From Anastatus disparis (lineage: Eukaryota > Arthropoda > Insecta > Hymenoptera > Eupelmidae), in assembly GCA_017163975.1 (NCBI GenBank), contig JAFFSR010000370.1, forward strand, positions 806,001-870,000: a DNA stretch of 64,000 bases. The letters are read 5' to 3'. Numbering within the stretch: position 1 is the stretch's first letter; every line of letters starts with the position of its first letter. The position numbers were made by a program, and so were the translations under genes. A model generated the notes under the pieces. The model had not been told where the DNA came from. It ran no database searches and worked only from the letters and a program-made list of their open reading frames with translations. Positions 33,969-48,500 of the stretch are shown one piece after another.

Positions 33969-34988
33969 CTAAGGCAGATCCCTGTTTTTCATAAAAACCT
34001 TCCTATTATCCCATAACAAGTTGAAAAATATTTGTTTTTGCGACTCATCGAATTCCGTTAGCTTTCGCGCGGCCGATCGAAATTCTTCGCACAAGTCTTG
34101 TTCCATCTTTTCTTTACTCTGACTATTATCAATACACATATTTTCATTCACTTTTTGTCTATCATAACTATTTATTTTATTTATTTCTGACTCATTATAC
34201 GCTTTTATATTTTTATTTAAAATTTGATTCTCAATCTCGTATATAAGTTCATATTCATTACCTTTTATAATTTCATTTCTTTTATTCATATTTTTAATAT
34301 TATTTTTTTCATTAATATCATCATTATTTTTTACCTCATTCCAATCAACTATATTATTTTCATTATCATTATTCTTTTTTTTTATTATTTCATTTTTTTC
34401 ATAGTCAAAATCATTTTCTCCTATCACGAAAACGTATGTAGTGTCATCTTTATTTGATAGAACAAGCTTGTTCGAAGCACCTCGCTTGAACAGAACCGAT
34501 TTTTCGTTTAAAATTCTATTTCCTATTTCTATACTACCCATTTTATAATTCAATATCACAGAATGTTTCCAGTGCCAGTCATCACCCAGTATCATATCAG
34601 AAATTAAATGTGGAACCACTAAAAACGCATGTGTGCCACGATATCCTTCTATCTGAAATCCTATCTATGTTTGCCGCTTTATTGGTGTAGCTTTTTTCCC
34701 TATCGCTACCGAGACTACCGTTTTGTTCACCGGAAGTTCTTCGAAATAGTTATTTTCTGTTAATTTTTTATATAAAACCTCCGAAATGCACGTTATATAG
34801 CTGCCGGAATCAGCCAATGCCCAGATTTCTTTTTCACAATTGCGGTTCGTAATTTTTAATTTTAAATGCGGGCAGCGTGGTTTGTTTATTCCTATATTTG
34901 TATTTCGTAAGTCCCTTTTATCAATATCGTGCGCTAAATCATTAATTAAATGTGTATCATCTCGGCGCGGTGCTGGACCTTCACTCAT
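33969..34988 (-). pseudogene. Gypsy protease and pol N-terminal region
   Basis: The aspartic protease active site appears as ALADSGSYITCIS (DSG in place of the commoner DTG), and the C-terminal flap partner as MILGDDWHW. A stop at about 34665 separates the two halves, which share a frame. A long Asn/Lys/Glu-rich linker follows. The start codon at 34988 overlaps the gag stop by four bases (ATGA), the usual site of a frame change between gag and pol. Confidence 0.8.
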
Positions 34989-36140
34989 CGCGCCGATTGG
35001 CCGTTTAAATTATGAGCATTACTGGCTCTAACTACCTCAGATCTTATGTTAGGCGGTGGGTAACGAGTATCCGGCATACGAAGTGCTGTTCTTTGATTGA
35101 ATACACGCGAATCATGACGGTTATGATATGATCTATTTCTTTCATTATTCCTATAATTATAACGGTCACCCCACTCGTTGCTAGAATTTCTATAATTATT
35201 ATGATGTTTTCTATTTTCAAAATACCATTCTTCTCGCGGTCTCATCTGTCTAATCGGTACGTTTCTCTCACTATTGACTCTGTTGTACGATGATTCTCTA
35301 TCTCTGTTTACACTATCTAGCTGCGCCAACGCTTGTACTACAGCATTTGTGTCCGCGAAATTTATCGTTGTTAAATTTTCTTTAGTTTTAAACGGCATTT
35401 GTTGGATTATATTATAATTAATTTTATATTCCGATAATTTAGGTTCGAAAAACGATGCTTCTCTAAGTTGTTCATAAAAATATGATTGTAATGATCCGTC
35501 GTTGTAATTATACCGTCACGCGTGCCATCGATTTTCTATTTGTACTCTGATTGGTATTAAATAAAACTCTGCAAGAAACTCCTCCTCGAAACGCTCAAAA
35601 CTAAGAATTTCATTTCGTTTATAACCAATCCATATACGCGCTTTACCTTCAAGAGCGTGTTCCGCCATTATAAGTTTCTTTGATGGCAATATTAATATTT
35701 TTTACACGAAAATACCGTTTAATTTCTTCCAAAAACAATCGAGGATTTTTTTCTATTTCGTCCGAAAATTTAGGCAATTTAATTTCTATGTTATTACACT
35801 GTACCGCACTGACAATCTCACCAATCCGCGCATTAACATTATTATCATTAACACTATTAGCTTGTTTTATATTTAAACGATTTACTATTTCACGATCATA
35901 AGTTTGATTTAATCGTGCGAGAAGTCTAGCTATCTCCACACGTTGTCGCTCTATTATCACATTCGCGTTTAAATACCTTTGTATTCTTTCTCTGTCTTGG
36001 TCGTTGCTTGACGTTGTCTCGTTCTCATGCTGATCAGTGGATCGCCTTCGTCTCTCATCCTCATCACCTGCAGCTCCTTCATTGACTTTCCCATGGCTAC
36101 TTTGATTTGCGTGTACTATTGCCTGAGCGTCGTTTGTCAT
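34985..36140 (-). pseudogene. Gypsy gag region
   Basis: The N-terminal half (36140-35649) is charged and includes a coiled-coil-like stretch (RQRVEIARLLARLNQ) and a capsid-like LPKFSDEIEKNPRLFLEEI. A frame change near 35660 leads to ALEGKARIWIGYKRNE and FERFEEEFLAEF, typical of Gypsy capsid. A stop falls at about 35518. The C-terminal third is Arg/Asn/Tyr-rich (nucleocapsid-like) without a CCHC zinc knuckle. Confidence 0.75.
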
Positions 36141-36936
36141 TCATTCCTCTTCCTGTTGTCTCTCCTAATTGTATTATAGCTTGTCTCTCAAGCTCTGCCC
36201 TTCCTTGGTCATCCTCGCTCATCAACGGCATTTTTTATGGAAAATTTTTTAAATTAGATTTTTGTCTTTTAAAGTTTAAATTACTATATTTCTGACGCAC
36301 TATTCTTCCTGATTTAGTGTTAATTATGTGACAATTCATTCACTTATTATTACAATGTACCGTATTTCAATTTACTAATTTTATTTAAGACAGACAAGAA
36401 AGAGAAAAAAACAAAAAAGAGAGAAAAACAAAAAAGAATTTTTCATTTACAGCGAAGCACGCGAATAGTGAAATAATATTACGATTTAATAACTTTCATT
36501 TAATCCCAACTTCGTGCAAAATTAAAATGAAAACAACTTTACTTTAACTATAATACATCAATTCATGGTCATTTCCAAAATAAAAGTATATTACTTATTA
36601 TTTTCGTATCATTGATTCCCACATATATCACACTCATCACCTATCATTGTCGTTTCTTTTTTATTTACATTTGCTCTCACATATATTTATCTTATAGAAA
36701 TAACGTTCACACTCAACCAATTTAAGCATATCATAAAAATTCCTCTCTTATTATACCCACATGCGTTTATACCTTTCCGAATACTTTCTATAACTTATTC
36801 AAAATTCTAAACATTTAATTTCATATATATGATAAATAGAAAAATTTAATATTTTATTTTATTGTTTTGGGCGTGGTTCGAAATTGATAAATCATTCGAT
36901 TTATCAACTTATGTAACACCATTAGTTGAGCGCGAT
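36141..36936 (-). other. Gypsy 5' leader
   Basis: Noncoding sequence between the 5' LTR and gag. The primer-binding site should be next to 36936. The minus strand there reads ATCGCGCTCAACTAATGG, and I cannot match it to a specific tRNA by eye. Confidence 0.5.
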
Positions 36937-37697
36937 TGAAAAGAATTTATGTATATTGAAGAGATATATATATGTTTTACGTATTCAGATCAGACGAACA
37001 CATGTAAATATATTAGAGGAATGAACATAAAATGATAGTATAACATATAAACAATTATAATTAAAGTTCAAGATATATGAATTTATTACAAATCTAAACT
37101 TAAGTACAACTTTACAATCTATTATCCAAAATTCTAGTTTCAATTAACATGTGCTATTTGCTTTATTTTAATGATATTACAATTTCCTATTATTAGAAAA
37201 CTTATACGGTTCTAAATTTATTACAAAAATTATACGGTTCTAAGTTACCTTCTTTTAGATACCACCAATTGAGCGCTCGCAGTCTCTTGCCTCCGAACCC
37301 TGATGCACGTGTCCGGATCCTTCATTTCCAGGAGCCGTCACACTCAAAACGCACACAGATCGATTATATTTACTGCACTTTGCAGTTGAATAATTTCGTC
37401 GAATATTTTATTTAGGAGATGAATTTCTTCTCACTCAAATAGATTTATTTTATAGCGGACAAAGTCCGTGGACGTCCTTAATTATAGGATGCGTAGTCTC
37501 GACAAGGCGTGTACTAGCGCAAAGGCACGATGCAGGTCCGATGGAGAAAGAGAAGAGAGAGAATATTGCTAAATCTGCGGTATTTCTGTAGAAGTGATTT
37601 TCGCACAGCGTCGCGAACTTCTCCTTGATTGAACTACTTTATATATATAGGCGCGTAATTTCAAAGCTCTCATCGTGCAAAGCACGTACATGTTACA
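36937..37697 (-). repeat. 5' LTR of the Gypsy element
   Basis: 761 bp with TG...CA ends, matching the LTR at 29909-30662. It is followed by TGGT, the right copy of the target duplication, after which satellite units resume. Confidence 0.95.
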
Positions 37698-39024
37698 TGG
37701 TTTATGGATAAAACGGGTTTGTGGTTTATAGTATTATGGTTTATGGGTTCATGATTTATGAATTCATGGTGTATAAGTTTATGGTTTATGGGTTTATAAC
37801 TTATGAATTTATGTTTTATGGATTTGTAAGTTATGGATTTATGGTTTATAGTTTATGGTTTAATAGTTTATGGGCTTATGGTTTATGGGTTCATGGTTTA
37901 TTGGTTTATATTTTATGAGTTTCTGGTTTATGGGTTTATGGTTTATGGGCTTATGGTTTATGGATTAAAAGGTTTTATGGTTTATGGTGTTATGGTTTAT
38001 GGTATTATGGTTTATGCATTTATAGTTTATGGGTTTATGGTTTATGGGTTCATGGTTTTTGGTTAATGGGTTTATGGTTTATGGGTCTATGGTTTATGGG
38101 TTAATGGTTCATGGCTTTATGGATCATGGGTTTATGGATCATGGGTTTATGGTTTATGGGTTCATGGTTTATGGGTTTGTGGTTTATGGGTTGATAGTTT
38201 ATAAGTTTACAGTTCATGGGTTAATAGTGTATGTGCTTATAGTTCATGGATTTATGGTTTATAATTTATAGGTATATGGTTTATGGTCTCATAGATTATG
38301 GGTTAATGGTTTACGGGTTTATAGGTTATGGTTAATGGGATAATGATATATGGGTTATAGTTCACGAGTTAACATAAGCTTATGATTAATGGATTTATGT
38401 TTCATAGGTTTATGGTTTATATTTCTAGGTTTGTAGTTTATGTGTTTATGGTATATGGGTTTGAGGACTATAGATTTATGATCTATAGTTTATAATTTAT
38501 GGGTTCATGGTTTGTGGGTTTATAGGTTTATAGTTTATAAGTTTGTAGATCATGGGTTATCGGTGTATGTGTTTATTATTCATAGGTTTATGGTTTATGA
38601 ATAATGGGTTTATCGTTTATGAGTTTATGGATCATAGGCTAATCGTTCAAGATTTTATGGTTTTTAGGATTATGGTTCATGGGGTCATGGTTAATAGGTT
38701 CATGATTTATGAGTTTTTGGTTTATGGGTTCATGGGTTTATGGTTTATAAGTTTATGGGGTATGGACTTATGGTTCATAGGTTTATGGTTTATGGGTCTA
38801 ATGTTTATGGGTTTATGGTTCATGGTTTATAATTCATACTTCATGGGTTCATAGTTTATAAGCTTATGATTTAAAGGTTTGTAGTTTATAGGTTCATGGT
38901 TCATGGGTTGACGGGTTATGGGTTTATGGTGTATAGGTTTATGGTTCATAGGTTTATGTTATTTGGTTTAATAGTTCATAAATTCATGGTCTATGCTTTA
39001 TGGTTTATGAGTTTATGGTTTATA
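37698..39024 (+). repeat. TTTATGG satellite, left arm, proximal part
   Basis: Continuation of the left arm beyond the Gypsy insertion. It contains the landmark TTATGGATTAAAAGG (about 37960-37975), which appears inverted several times in the right arm. Confidence 0.95.
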
Positions 39025-42000
39025 AACTATTAACCTATAAGCCTACAAACTATAAAACTATAAATCAATTACCTGTAGATCGATAAACCATAAATTCAGA
39101 AACCACCAACGATAAATCCACGAATCTATAGATACATAAACTTATAAATTATAAGCCCATAATAAATAAAACCATACAGCATGAGCAACGAACCCATAAA
39201 CCATGAACCTATAAACCATGAATTTGTAAGACTATAACTAACATATAAACCATAAACCAATACATTATAGACTCATAATCTGAAAATTCATAAACCATGA
39301 ACTCATACACCATAAATGCATAAATCATGAACACATTAGTCATAGGCCCATAAATCATAAAACAATAAGCCATATATTCTTTTGATCCCTTAACCATGAG
39401 CCCACGAACCATGAACATATAAACCGTCAACTCATGAAAAATAAGCACACGAATCATCATCCCATGAACCATAATCGATAATCCCATGAAACAATCAACA
39501 ATAACCCATGGACCTATGAACCATCAGCCCATAAACCATAAACCAATGAACTATAAACCATAAACCCATAAACCCATAAACCATTAACCCATAAACTATA
39601 AACCCATAAACTTATAAACCATAAACCTATAAACCATAAACCTATAAACCATAAACCTATAAACCATAAACCCGTGTACAATAAACCTATAAACCATAAA
39701 CCCATAAGCCATAAACTCATAAATCATGAACCTATAAACCATAAACCCAAAAACCATGAACCCATAAACCATAAACCCATAAACCACAAACCCATAAACC
39801 CATAAACCATAAATTCATTAATCATAAACTCATAAACTAGAAACCCATGAACCATTAACCCGTAAACCATGGACCCATAAACCATAAACCCATAAATCAT
39901 GAACCCATAAACCATAAACCCCTAAACTTATAAACCATAATCCCATTTCCTATAAACCTATAAACCATAAATCCGTGAACCATGAACTAATGAACTATAA
40001 GCCCATAAACCATAAACCCATAACTCATAAACCTATAAACCATAAACCCATAAATTATAAACCCATAAACTATAAACTCATAAACCATAAAACGTAAGTA
40101 CATAAACCATAAACCCAAGAATTATAATCGATAAACTTACTAACCCATAATCGGTAAACCATATACCCATAACATCAACCCATATATAATAAACCCATAA
40201 ACCAAAAACTCATAAACAATAAACCAATGAACCATGAACCCACAAACCATGAACCCATAAACCATAAATCCATTAACCTATAAACAATCAACCTATAAAC
40301 CATACACCCATGAACCTTAAACTCATAAACCATAAATCCATAAACCATGAACCCATAAACCATAAATTCATAAACCATAAACTCATCAACCATAAACCCA
40401 TAAACTTATAAACTATAATCCCATATACTAATAAACCCATAAACTATAGATTCATAAACCATAAATTCATAAACCATATACCCATGAACCATAAACATAT
40501 CAACCCATAAACCTTAGACCCATAGATTTATAAACCATAAACCCATATACTATAAACCCGTGAACCATGAACCCATAACTCATAAACCCATACACCATAA
40601 TTCCATAAACCATAAACACATCAAATCCATAAACCATAAGCTTACAAACCATAATCCCATAGACCGGAAATTCATAAACCATAAGCACATGAACCATAAA
40701 CCCATAAATCATAATCGAGAAACTTTTTAACCCATAAACAATGAACCATATATCCATAAACAGTAAACTATCAATCCATAAACAATGAACCCATGAATCA
40801 TAAACTCATACGCTATTAACACATAAACCATAAACCAATCAACCATAAACCTGTAAATCATGAGCCCTAAAGTTATGAACCCATAAATCATAAAACTGTA
40901 ATCCATAAATTCTTATAATCCCTCAGCCATAAGCCCGGAAACCATAAATATATACACCGACTACTCATGAAACATGGGCACATGGATCATCAACCAGAAA
41001 CCATGATCAATAATCCCAAAAAACTTCAACGATAACCTATAAACCTACAAACCAGAAACCTATAAACCATAAACCTATAAACCATAAACCAATGAACTAT
41101 CAACTGGAAACCCACAAACCCATAAACCATAAACCCATCAACTATAAACTTATGAACCATAAACCCATAAACCATAAACGCATTAACCAAAAACTCATTA
41201 ACCAGAAACCCATTAATGAAAAACCCATAAACCATAAACCCAAAAACTTATAAACCGGAAACCTATAAACCATCAACCTATAAAATATAAACCCATATAC
41301 GATAAACCCATAAACCATGAACCTATATACTATAAACCATTAGCCCATAAACCATAAACCCATAAACCATAAATTTATAAACCATAAACTCAGAAACCAT
41401 AAACCCATAAACCATGGACCCATAAACCATAAATTCATAGACCAAAAATTTATGAACCATAAACCCATAAAACATAAACTCATAAACCATTAACCCACAA
41501 ACCATAAACGCATGAACCATAAATCCATAAATCATAAATTTATTAATCATAAACTCATGAACTAGAAACCCACAAACCATAAACCCATAAACCATGGACC
41601 CATAAGCCATAAACCCATAAACCATAAACCCATAATCCATAAATCTATAAATCATAAGCCCATAAACCATAAACCCCTGAACTTATGAACCATAAACCCA
41701 TTTACTATAAACCCATAAACCGTAAATCCGTGAACCATAAACTAATGAACTATAAGCCCATGAACCATAAACCCATAACTCATAAACCTATAAACCAAAA
41801 ACCTAAAAACCATAAACCCATAAATTATAAACCCATAAACTATAAACTCATAAACCATGAAACGTAAACACATAAACTATAAACCCATGAATTATAATCG
41901 ATAAACTTACTAAACCATAATCGGTAAACCATATACCCATAACATCAACCCATATATAATAAACCCATAAACCGTAAACTCATAAACCATAAACCTATAA

Positions 42001-43559
42001 ACCACAAACCTACAAATCATTAACCCATAAACCATAAATCCATTAACCTATAAACCATCAACCTATAAACCATAAACCCATAAACCTTGAACTCATAAAC
42101 CAGAAATCCATGAACCATGAACCCATAAACCATAAATTCATAAACCATAAACTCATCAACCATAAACCCATAAACTTATGAACTATAATCCCATATACTA
42201 ATAAACCCATAAACTATAGATTCGTAAACCATAAATTCATAAACCATATACCCATGAACCATGAACATATAAACCCATTAACCTTAAACCCATATCCTTA
42301 TAAACCATAAACTTATATACCATGAACCGTTGAACCATAAACCCATAACTCATAAACCCATACACCATAATTCCATAAACCATGAACCTATCAAATCCAT
42401 AAACCACAAGCTCACAAACCATAATCCCATAGACCAGAAATTCATGAAACATAAGCACATGAACCATAAACCCATAAATCATAATCGATAAACTTATTAA
42501 CTCGTAAACAATGAACCATATATCCATAAACAATAAACTATTAACCCATAAACAATGAACTTATGAATCATAAACTCATACGCTATTAACCCATAAAACA
42601 TAAACAAATAAACCATAAACCTGTAAATCATGAGCCCTAAAGTTATGAACCCATAAATTATAAAACTGTAGGCTATAAATTCTTTTAATCCCTCATTCAT
42701 GAGCCCGGAAACCATGAATATATAAACCGACAACTCATAAAAGATGGGCACAGGAATCATCAACCCATGAACCATAATCAATAATCCCAAAAAACCATTA
42801 ACGATAATCTATAAACCTATAAACCTTAAACCTATAAACTATAAACCTATAAACCATAAACTTATGAACCATAAACCTGTAAACCATATACCTAAAAACC
42901 ATAAACCAATGAACTATCAACTAGAAACCCACGAACCCATAAACCATAAGCCAATTAACCATAAACCCATAAACCATAAATCCATTAACCTATAAACCAT
43001 TAACCTAAAATCATAAACCCATAAACCATAAACTCATAAACCATCCCATGACCATAAGCCCATATACCATAAACCCATAACTCATAAAACTATGATACAT
43101 GAACCCATAAACCATAAATTCATGAACCATAAACTCATCAACCATAAACCCATAAACTTATGAACTATAATCCCATATACTAATAAACCCATAAACTATA
43201 GATTCGTGAACCATAAATTCATAAATCATATACCCATGAACCATGAACATATAAACCCATAAACCATAAACCCATATACTATGAACCCGTGAACCATAAA
43301 CCCATAACTCATAAACCCATACACCATAATTCCATAAACCATAAACCTATCAACCATAAAGCCATAAGCGATAATCCTATAAACAATAAACCCATAAACT
43401 ATAAACCATAAGCTATAAACCCATAAACCATAATCCCATGAACCATAAACCCACAAACAATAATCACATAACCAATAAACTCATAAACTATAAACCATAA
43501 ACCCATGAACCATGAACCATAAACCTATAAACCATAAACCCATAAACCATAAACCCATA

Positions 43560-45320
43560 AACAATAAACCCATAAAATATAAACCCATGAACCATAAACG
43601 TATAAACCATAAGCCGAAAACCCATGAACCATAATCGCATAAAATATAAACGAATGAATTATAAACCATAAGCCCATAAATTATAAATTCATAAACCATA
43701 AACCCATAAACCATAGACCCGTCAACCCATAAACCATAAACGTATCAACCATATACTAGAAAGCCATAAACCATAATCCCATGAACCATATACCCATAAA
43801 CAATAATCCCATAAACAATAAACTCATGAACTATAAACCATAAACCCATAAATAATGAACCATAAACCCATAAGCCCATAAACCATAAACCCATAAACCA
43901 TAAACTCATAAACCATGAACTTATAAACCATAAGCCCATAAACCATAAATCCAAAATGCTTGACCCATAAACCATCAACCCATACACCATAGACCCATAA
44001 ACAATAAACCTATAAAATATAAACCCATGAACCATAAACGTATAAACCATAAACCGAAAACCCATGAACCATAATCACATAAAATATAAACGAATGAATT
44101 ATAAACCATAAGCCCATAAATTATAAATTCATAAACCATAAACCCATAAACCATAGACCCGTAAACCCATAAACCATAAACGTATCAACCATATACTAGA
44201 AACCTTAAACCATAATCCCATGAACCATATACCCATAAACAATAATCCCATAAACAATAAACTCATGAACTATAAACCATAAACCCATGAATAATGAACC
44301 ATAAACCCATAAGCCCATAAACCATAAACCCATAAACCATAAACTCATAAACCATGAACTTATAAACCATAAACCCATAAACCACAAATCCTAAATGCTT
44401 GACCCATAAACCATCAACCCATACACCATAGACCCATAAACAATAAACCCATAAAATATAAACCCATGAACCATAAACGTATAAACCATAAACCGAAAAC
44501 CCATGAACCATAATCACATAAAATATAAACGAATGAATTATAAACCATAAGCCCATAAATTATAAATTCATAAACCATAAACCCATAAACCATAGACCCG
44601 TAAACCCATAAACCATAAACGTATCAACCATATACTAGAAACCCTAAACCATAATCCCATGAACCATATACCCATAAACAATAATCCCATAAACAATAAA
44701 CTCATGAACTATAAACCATAAACCCATGAATAATGAACCATAAACCCATAAGCCCATAAACCATAAACCCATAAACCATAAACTCATAAACCATGAACTT
44801 ATAAACCATAAACCCATAAACCATAAATCCAAAATGCTTGACCCATAAACCATCAACCCATACACCATAGACCCATAAACAATAAACCCATAAAATATAA
44901 ACCCATGAACTATAAACGTATAAACCATAAACCGAAAACCCATGAACCATAATCACATAAAATATAAACGAATGAATTATAAACCATAAGCCCATAAATA
45001 ATAATTTCATAAACCATAAACCCATAAACCATAGACCCGTAAACCAATAAACCATAAACGTATCAACCATATACTAGAAACCCATAAACCATAATCCCAT
45101 GAACCATATACCCATAAACAATAATCCCATAAACAATAAACTCATAAACTTTAAACCATAAACCCATGAATAATGAACCATAAACCCATAAACCCATAAA
45201 CCATAAACCCATAAACCATGAACTCATAAACCATGAACTTATAAACCATAAACCTATAAACCATAAATCCAAAATGCTTGACCCATAAACCATCAACCCA
45301 TACACCATAGACCCATAAAC
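43560..45320. repeat. 440-bp higher-order repeat, four copies
   Basis: The phrase CGTATCAACCATATACTAG recurs at 43741, 44181, 44620 and 45059 (spacing 439-440 bp), and the phrase AATGCTTGACCCATAAACC recurs once per unit. Copies differ by only a few bases, so this is the youngest amplification in the right arm. Confidence 0.9.
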
Positions 45321-45440
45321 TTATAAACCATAAACCTATACCCTATAAACCTATAAACCATAAACCCATAGGCTTATAAACTATAAACCCATATACTATA
45401 AACTCATAAATCATAAATTCATAAACCATATACTTGTAAA

Positions 45441-45563
45441 ATTTTTTAAATCTCCAAACAATTTGAAAGTAGTTATAAGAAACCAACCTCTGGGAGATAA
45501 GGCCAAATCTTTTTGGCCTTATCTCCCAGAGGTTGGTTTCTTATAACTACATATACTTGTAAA
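45441..45563. repeat. Perfect 39-bp hairpin inserted in the satellite
   Basis: The arms 45469-45507 and 45512-45550 are exactly complementary with a 4-base loop (TCTT). The sequence is unrelated to the satellite. The 14-bp phrase CATATACTTGTAAA occurs just before (45427-45440) and again at the right edge (45550-45563), so a segment of about 123 bp carrying the hairpin was inserted with a duplication of flanking sequence. Confidence 0.85.
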
Positions 45564-48500
45564 CCAAAAACCCATAAACCATAAAACCATTTACCGATAG
45601 ACCATAAACCCATAGACTTATAAACCATAAGCCCATATAGTATGAACCCATAAACCATAAACCCATATCTCATAAATGTAAAAACCATAAACCTATAAAA
45701 CCATTAACCTAAAAATCATTAAACCATATACGATGAACCTATAAACCATGATCCTATAAACCATAAAGCCATAAACTATAAATTCATAAAACATAAACTC
45801 ATAAACCATAAACCCATAAACGATAAACTCATAAACCATGAACCCCTTAACCATAAACCCGTAACTCATAAACCTATAAACCATAAACCCATGAACCATA
45901 AGTTCACAAGCTATTAACCCATAAAGCATATAGCCAAAAACCATAAAATCATAAACCATAAACCCATAGAGCATAAAACCATAAACCATAAGCCCATAAA
46001 CCATCAACCCGTAACTCATAAACCTATGAACCATAAATTTACAAGCTATGAACCCATAAACCATAAACTTATAAACTATAAACCCAGAAACCATAAACCC
46101 ATAGACCTTAAACTTATGAATCATAAACCCATAAACCATGAATCCATAAACCATAAATTCATAAACCATAAACCCATAAACTCATAAACCATAAACTCAT
46201 AAACTCATAAACTATAAACCCATAAACCATAGACCCATTAACCCATAAATTCGTAAACCATAAACTCATGAATCCATAAACCATGAATTCATAAACCATA
46301 AACCCATAAACTCATAAACCATGAACCCATAAACTCATAAACCATAAACCCATAAACACATAAACCATAAACCCATAAACCATGTACCCATATACTATAA
46401 ACCCGTAAACCATAAACCCATGAACTTATAAACTATGAACTCATATACTATAAACCCAAGAACCATAAACCCATGAAACTATATACTATAAACCCAACGA
46501 CCATAAACCCATAAACCATAAACCCATAAACCAAAGGTCCATGAACCATTTAAACATAAACCATATACCTATAAACCATAAACCCTCAAACTTTATACCA
46601 TAAACCCATAAACAATATACCATAAACCTATAAACCATAAGCCTATAAACTATAAACTATAAACCAATAAGCCATAAACCATAAACCCTTGAACCATAAT
46701 TTCATAAACCATAAACCCATAAACAATAATCCCATAGACTATAAACCCATAAACTATAAACCCATAAACCTTGAACTTATAAACCAAAAACCCATAAACC
46801 ATGAATCCATGAACCATAAACCCGTAAGCTATAAACCCATAAACTATAAACTTAAAAACCATGAAACAGAAGCACATAAACCATAAACCCATGAACCATG
46901 AACCCATGAACCTTGAACTTATAAACCAAAAACCCATAAACCTTGAATCCATGAACCATAAATTCATAAACCATAAACCCATAAACTCATAAACCATAAA
47001 TTCGTAAACCATAAGCTCATAAACTATAAACCCATAAACCATAGACCCATTAACCCATAACTTCATAACCCATAAACCCATAAACTCATTAACCATGAAT
47101 CCATAAACCGTGAATTCATAAACCATAAACCCATAAACTCATAAACCATAAACCCATAAACTCATAAACCATAAACATATAAACACATAAACCCATAAAC
47201 CATAAACCCATATACTATAAACCCGTAAACCATAAACTCATGAACCCATATACTATAAACCCAAGAACCATAAACCCATGAACCATAAACCTATGATACA
47301 TTAACCGATGAACCATAGGTCGATAAACCATATACCTATAAACCATAAACCCTCAAACTATATACCATAAACCTATAAACCCTTAAACCATAATCTCATA
47401 AACCATAAACCCATAAACAATAATCCCATAAACTATAAACCCATAAACTATAAACCATAAACCTCTGAACAATGAACCATAAACCTATAAACCATAAACT
47501 TATAAAAAATAAAACTTAAACCCATAAAAATTAATCCCATAAACTATAAACCCATAAACCATGGACCACAAACAATAAACCCATAAACGCATAAACTCAT
47601 AAACCATAAGCCCATAAACAATTCTTTCACAAGCTATAAACCCATAAAACATAAACCCATAAACCATAAACTCATAGACCATAAACCCATGAACCATGCA
47701 CCTATAAACCAGAAACCCATAAACTATAAACCCATAAACCATAAACCCATAAATCATAAACCCATAAACCATAAACCTATAAACCATAAATTATAAACCC
47801 CTAAACCATAATCCCATAAACTACAAGCCCATAAACCATGAACTATAAACCCATAAACCCATCCACCATAAACCTGTGAACCATAAACCACAAACCCATA
47901 AACCATATTCCCATAGACTATAAACCCATAAACCATAAACCATAAACCATTAACCCATTAATTATAAACTTAATAATCATAAACCCATAGACCATAGACT
48001 TATAGACCATAAACGCATATAATATAAACCCATGAATCATAAAATTATAAACTTATAAACCATGAACTTCTATACCATAAACCTATATACTAAAATCCAT
48101 GAACCATGAACCCATAAATCATAAGGCCATAAGCCTATAAACCATTCAATCATAAACCATAATCCTATAACCCATAAACCCATAAACCATAAGCTCATAA
48201 ACTATAAGCCCATAAACCATAAACCCATAATCCATAAACCCATAAACCATAAACCCATGAACCATAAACCTTTAAATTATAAACCCATAAACCTATAAAT
48301 TATAAACCCATAAACCATAATCCCATAAACCCTAAACCTATGAACCATAAACCATAAACCCACAAACCTCAATCTTTATAAACTATAAACTAAGCAGCCA
48401 TGAACCATAAACCATAAACCATAAACCCATAAACCATAAACCTATAAACCATAAACTCATTAACTTATAAACTATAAACCCATAAACCATAAACCTATAA

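Larger units (their letters stand above)
29909..37697 (-). mobile_element. Ty3/Gypsy LTR retrotransposon, complete length, degraded
   Basis: It has two LTRs (29909-30662 and 36937-37697), an internal region of 6.3 kb coding on the minus strand, and a 4-bp target duplication TGGT (29905-29908 and 37698-37701) made from the satellite. A polypurine tract sits directly against the 3' LTR. Domain order gag, protease, reverse transcriptase, RNase H, integrase is the Ty3/Gypsy order. No envelope gene was seen. The LTRs are very similar, so the insertion is relatively young, yet gag and pol carry several stops and frame changes. Confidence 0.95.
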
